From assembly GCA_949361645.1 (NCBI GenBank), contig OX442426.1, forward strand, positions 3,654,673 through 3,718,672: a stretch of DNA of 64,000 bases, written 5' to 3'. A program made the translations under genes and the position numbers. Below are positions 62,801 through 64,000 of the stretch, piece after piece. The DNA is from Spongilla lacustris. Taxonomy: Eukaryota > Porifera > Demospongiae > Spongillida > Spongillidae. Numbering within the stretch: the first letter of the stretch is position 1; the number at the start of each line of letters is the position of its first letter. A model generated the notes under the pieces. The model did no database searches. It was not told the origin of the DNA and saw nothing but the letters and a program-made list of their open reading frames with translations.

Positions 62801-63867
62801 AAGCTGCATGTGCCTATCCAAGTTCGTCATCAACTGCATCGGCACTGCCTTAGTATGACGTAGAATACCTCATTGCAGTGATGTTTTATTACAGCCTCAC
62901 ATTATATTACAGTATAATGCATGTGTGCAGGTAACCAGTTTTTTGTCCAGTGGTCTAGCAAGCTTTGAACATTCTCCTGGTTGTTGATTAAATTACTTGG
63001 CTATGTAATAATAGTGCTCAGGGATTTTGTTTAAAACAAATATAAATGTTATTATTGCTGCAGGTGACAATATTTTCTGACCCTATGGTTGGTGCACTAA
63101 CATCTCTTGTGGATCCAACACACAGAAATGCTATGGACAGTAGTAATGAACGTGGCCAGTACATCCCAATACCAGGTACCATATGAAGGTAGCAACTCTT
63201 TCTGACGTATAATCTTCTCCCTCTCAGTGTTCTATCTTTCGTTTGTGATAACTCCAATATGTTCCAATGCCAGTGAACTGGTATCGTCGCTCATCTTTGC
63301 AGCCAAAAAGACACAGGCTGCGTCATCACTGACATTTTCACAGGTATTCTATTTGATGCTATTTTCATTTATTACGATTTGGTTTTGACTACTTACAGCT
63401 ATATGGGGCAGCAACAATGAACAACACACTTTGTCTTGGGATATTTGCTGCCCTTGTGTTTTTCCGTGATCTATCTTGGCAGTTTTCAGCAGGTAAACTT
63501 TGCTGTAATAAAATGCTTGTATGATATTAATTTTATAATACATTTGTGAGGCATTTGCAATGTATCGTATGCCATTACCCCATATATATAATTAATTTAT
63601 GTCAGATAATTATTGTTCTTTTAGAAGTGACTGTGATCATTTTGGTGGAGTTTGCAGTTGGCCTGACAGCAATAATAGCTGGCTTTGGATTCAAGCATAC
63701 TTATGTGGTGAGTGTACTTTTAAGTATTGCTGGTGCCATGGTTACTGCATATTTAATGTGACCTGATTCCTCTTTCCTAGTTACTGCTTGGCATTCCTGT
63801 GGGACTATTATACTTCTTTGGTCTCTTTTTGATTGCAATGTTAGAAAATTATGCCCATTGGAAGTGA
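59811..63867 (+). CDS. NCL-type cation/Ca2+ exchanger (CaCA superfamily), 5' end unresolved (486 aa visible)
   Basis: Exons: 59811-59846, 59902-59971, 60021-60180, 60243-60381, 60508-60575, 60634-60772, 61380-61421, 61494-61614, 62172-62302, 62403-62465, 63064-63175, 63228-63343, 63399-63492, 63625-63707 and 63781-63867. Phase closes to the TGA at 63867; joins around 61380-61494 are the least certain. It starts CIFSLVPCSYTITGNIIL, like the Cys-rich entry of plant NCL exchangers. Alpha-repeat 1 follows (PLLGAVPDSAMIVASGLGGS, GTLAGSTIMLLTVPW), then a cytoplasmic loop (residues about 220-320), and alpha-repeat 2 (PICSNASELVSSLIFAAKK, LYGAATMNNTLCLGIF) with about ten membrane segments. Predicted role: exchange of Ca2+ or another cation for H+/Na+ across an internal or plasma membrane. 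Plant NCLs carry EF-hands in the loop; I see none here. Confidence 0.85.
62353..62372 (+). repeat. TG microsatellite in an exchanger intron
   Basis: About ten tg units, then tatgggtgggtggtg, within 50 bp of the acceptor of the exon at 62403. Confidence 0.85.
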
Positions 63868-64000
63868 TCAAGCGAGAATATTGGTCTTCACTTATTTTTG
63901 CAGCTTGCTTTATATTTAGTACCTTCGTATGTTAACAATGTTATTTTTTAAAATAGTTTTCATTCCAGAATGACTTCTTTTGAATGTGGTGCATAATACA
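63868..64000. other. 3' flank of the exchanger gene
   Basis: Short AT-rich tail to the window end. No canonical aataaa was seen in the 133 bases present. Confidence 0.5.

Overview
This is nuclear DNA from an early-branching animal, most likely a demosponge. That is inferred from gene content: Dishevelled and Mind bomb place it in Metazoa, and genes are compact, rich in short introns, AT-rich and separated by small inverted-repeat elements. I see no prokaryotic operons, rRNA, tRNA or CRISPR array. All protein-coding genes are split, so exon coordinates were worked out by hand from splice sites. Reading phase closes across nearly every junction.

Layout. 1-7100 is a transposon graveyard: pieces of a reverse-transcriptase retroelement, a 180-bp satellite arranged as inverted flanks around a decayed ORF, and two nested foldback elements. 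7111-20414 (-) is a scaffold gene with six PH domains and seven YxxP motifs, whose introns carry more foldback DNA. 20415-23800 is gene-poor and holds a MITE, homopolymer tracts and another retroelement scrap. 23806-25858 (-) is an unrecognised coiled-coil gene, head-to-head with a complete Mind bomb E3 ligase gene (26053-37521, +). Mind bomb lies tail-to-tail with a complete Dishevelled gene (38593-43193, -). Dishevelled is head-to-head, across 295 bp, with a gene resembling the synaptonemal-complex protein SIX6OS1 (43489-45971, +). Next come an ankyrin-ROC-COR GTPase (47312-51269, +), a BTBD10/KCTD20-like BTB gene (52776-55910, -) with a 612-bp palindromic transposon in an intron, two orphan exons (cysteine-rich and Ig-like, -), more repeat DNA, and an NCL-type cation exchanger gene (59811-63867, +) whose 5' end is not resolved.

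How the genes relate. Mind bomb (Notch ligand ubiquitination) and Dishevelled (Wnt) are neighbours, but shared function from adjacency is only a guess. The two head-to-head pairs may share promoters. The most unusual items are the six-PH/YxxP scaffold, the ROC GTPase with a roughly 300-residue insert between its P-loop and switch II, and families of foldback elements, one of which preserves its own pre-insertion site.
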